NCBI GenBank assembly: GCA_021163015.1
Contig: JAGGXO010000103.1
Location: forward strand, 1 to 5,477
DNA: 5,477 bases
From: Candidatus Bipolaricaulota bacterium
GTDB lineage: Bacteria; Bipolaricaulota; Bipolaricaulia; UBA7950; UBA9294
Reading direction: 5' to 3'
Both the position numbers and the translations under genes were made by a program. Positions 5,349 through 5,477 of the stretch are shown here, piece after piece (the first letter of the stretch is position 1; every line of letters begins with the position of its first letter). A model generated the notes under the pieces. The model ran no database searches and was not told where the DNA came from. It was given only the letters and a program-made list of their open reading frames with translations.

Positions 5349-5477
5349 GAATAAGAGAGCCATACAATTCCACGATGTCCTCCTGACCATCCTCCTACCT
5401 GGGCTTGCCCACATCCACCACGGGATGTTGGCAAAGGCAATGCTGTTCATCGGCTGCCTGGCAGTGCAAGGGGCGAC
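5341..5477 (+). CDS. Start of a membrane protein, probable second permease with atypical N-terminus (partial)
   Basis: The first 46 residues are in the window and the frame stays open to the edge. The ATG at 5341 overlaps the OppB stop by 8 nt, with AAGGA (5330-5334) six bases upstream, so translation is probably coupled. By operon logic this should be OppC/DppC. Instead of the usual short basic tail and a long first membrane helix, the sequence shows a short polar start, VLLTILLPGLAHIHHG, then KAMLFIGCLAVQG. Two short hydrophobic segments around PGLAHIHHG resemble the PGLG..Y.G..KG pattern of TM2-like membrane hairpins. It may be an OppC with an added N-terminal hairpin domain or a separate small membrane protein. 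Confidence 0.75.
   Translation, partial: MTENKRAIQFHDVLLTILLPGLAHIHHGMLAKAMLFIGCLAVQGA

Overview
The window is bacterial DNA with moderate GC content. It carries one leftward regulator gene and, divergent from it, a rightward set of exported and membrane genes that looks like the front of an oligopeptide/dipeptide-type (Opp/Dpp) ABC transporter operon. Shine-Dalgarno (SD) sites are strong, bacterial-type promoter hexamers can be found, and the solute-binding protein has a plain signal peptide with no lipobox cysteine. The short signal peptide ending GLA|Q and the non-lipoprotein binding protein remind me of deep-branching anaerobic or thermophilic phyla such as Candidatus Bipolaricaulota. This is only an impression and needs a database search.

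Layout: 1-259 has no convincing gene. 260-1810 (minus) encodes a MocR/GabR-type regulator, a GntR winged helix fused to a fold-type I aminotransferase domain. 1811-2280 is a divergent control region. It holds a candidate promoter for each direction, six copies of TTGGAT/ATCCAA, a 9-bp direct repeat, and a leader of about 180 nt with several inverted repeats. 2281-2613 (plus) encodes a 110-residue secreted protein I do not recognise. 2680-4293 encodes a family 5 solute-binding protein (OppA/DppA type). 4380-5348 encodes an OppB/DppB-type permease. From 5341 an overlapping frame begins and runs off the window; it should be the second permease but does not start like a normal OppC/DppC.

How the parts may work together: the secreted small protein, the binding protein and the permeases lie on one strand with gaps of 66 and 86 nt and one 8-nt overlap, so they are probably one transcript. 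Both gaps contain a strong stem-loop without a U-tract, which fits processing or stability control that sets different protein levels. The MocR protein is the obvious candidate regulator of the operon and of itself. Its most unusual property is that the lysine expected to bind PLP is glutamate (E328) and the expected phosphate-binding arginine is proline (P335). It may therefore sense its ligand without covalent PLP, perhaps the peptide or amino acid taken up by the transporter. The ATPase genes and the rest of the operon lie outside the window.
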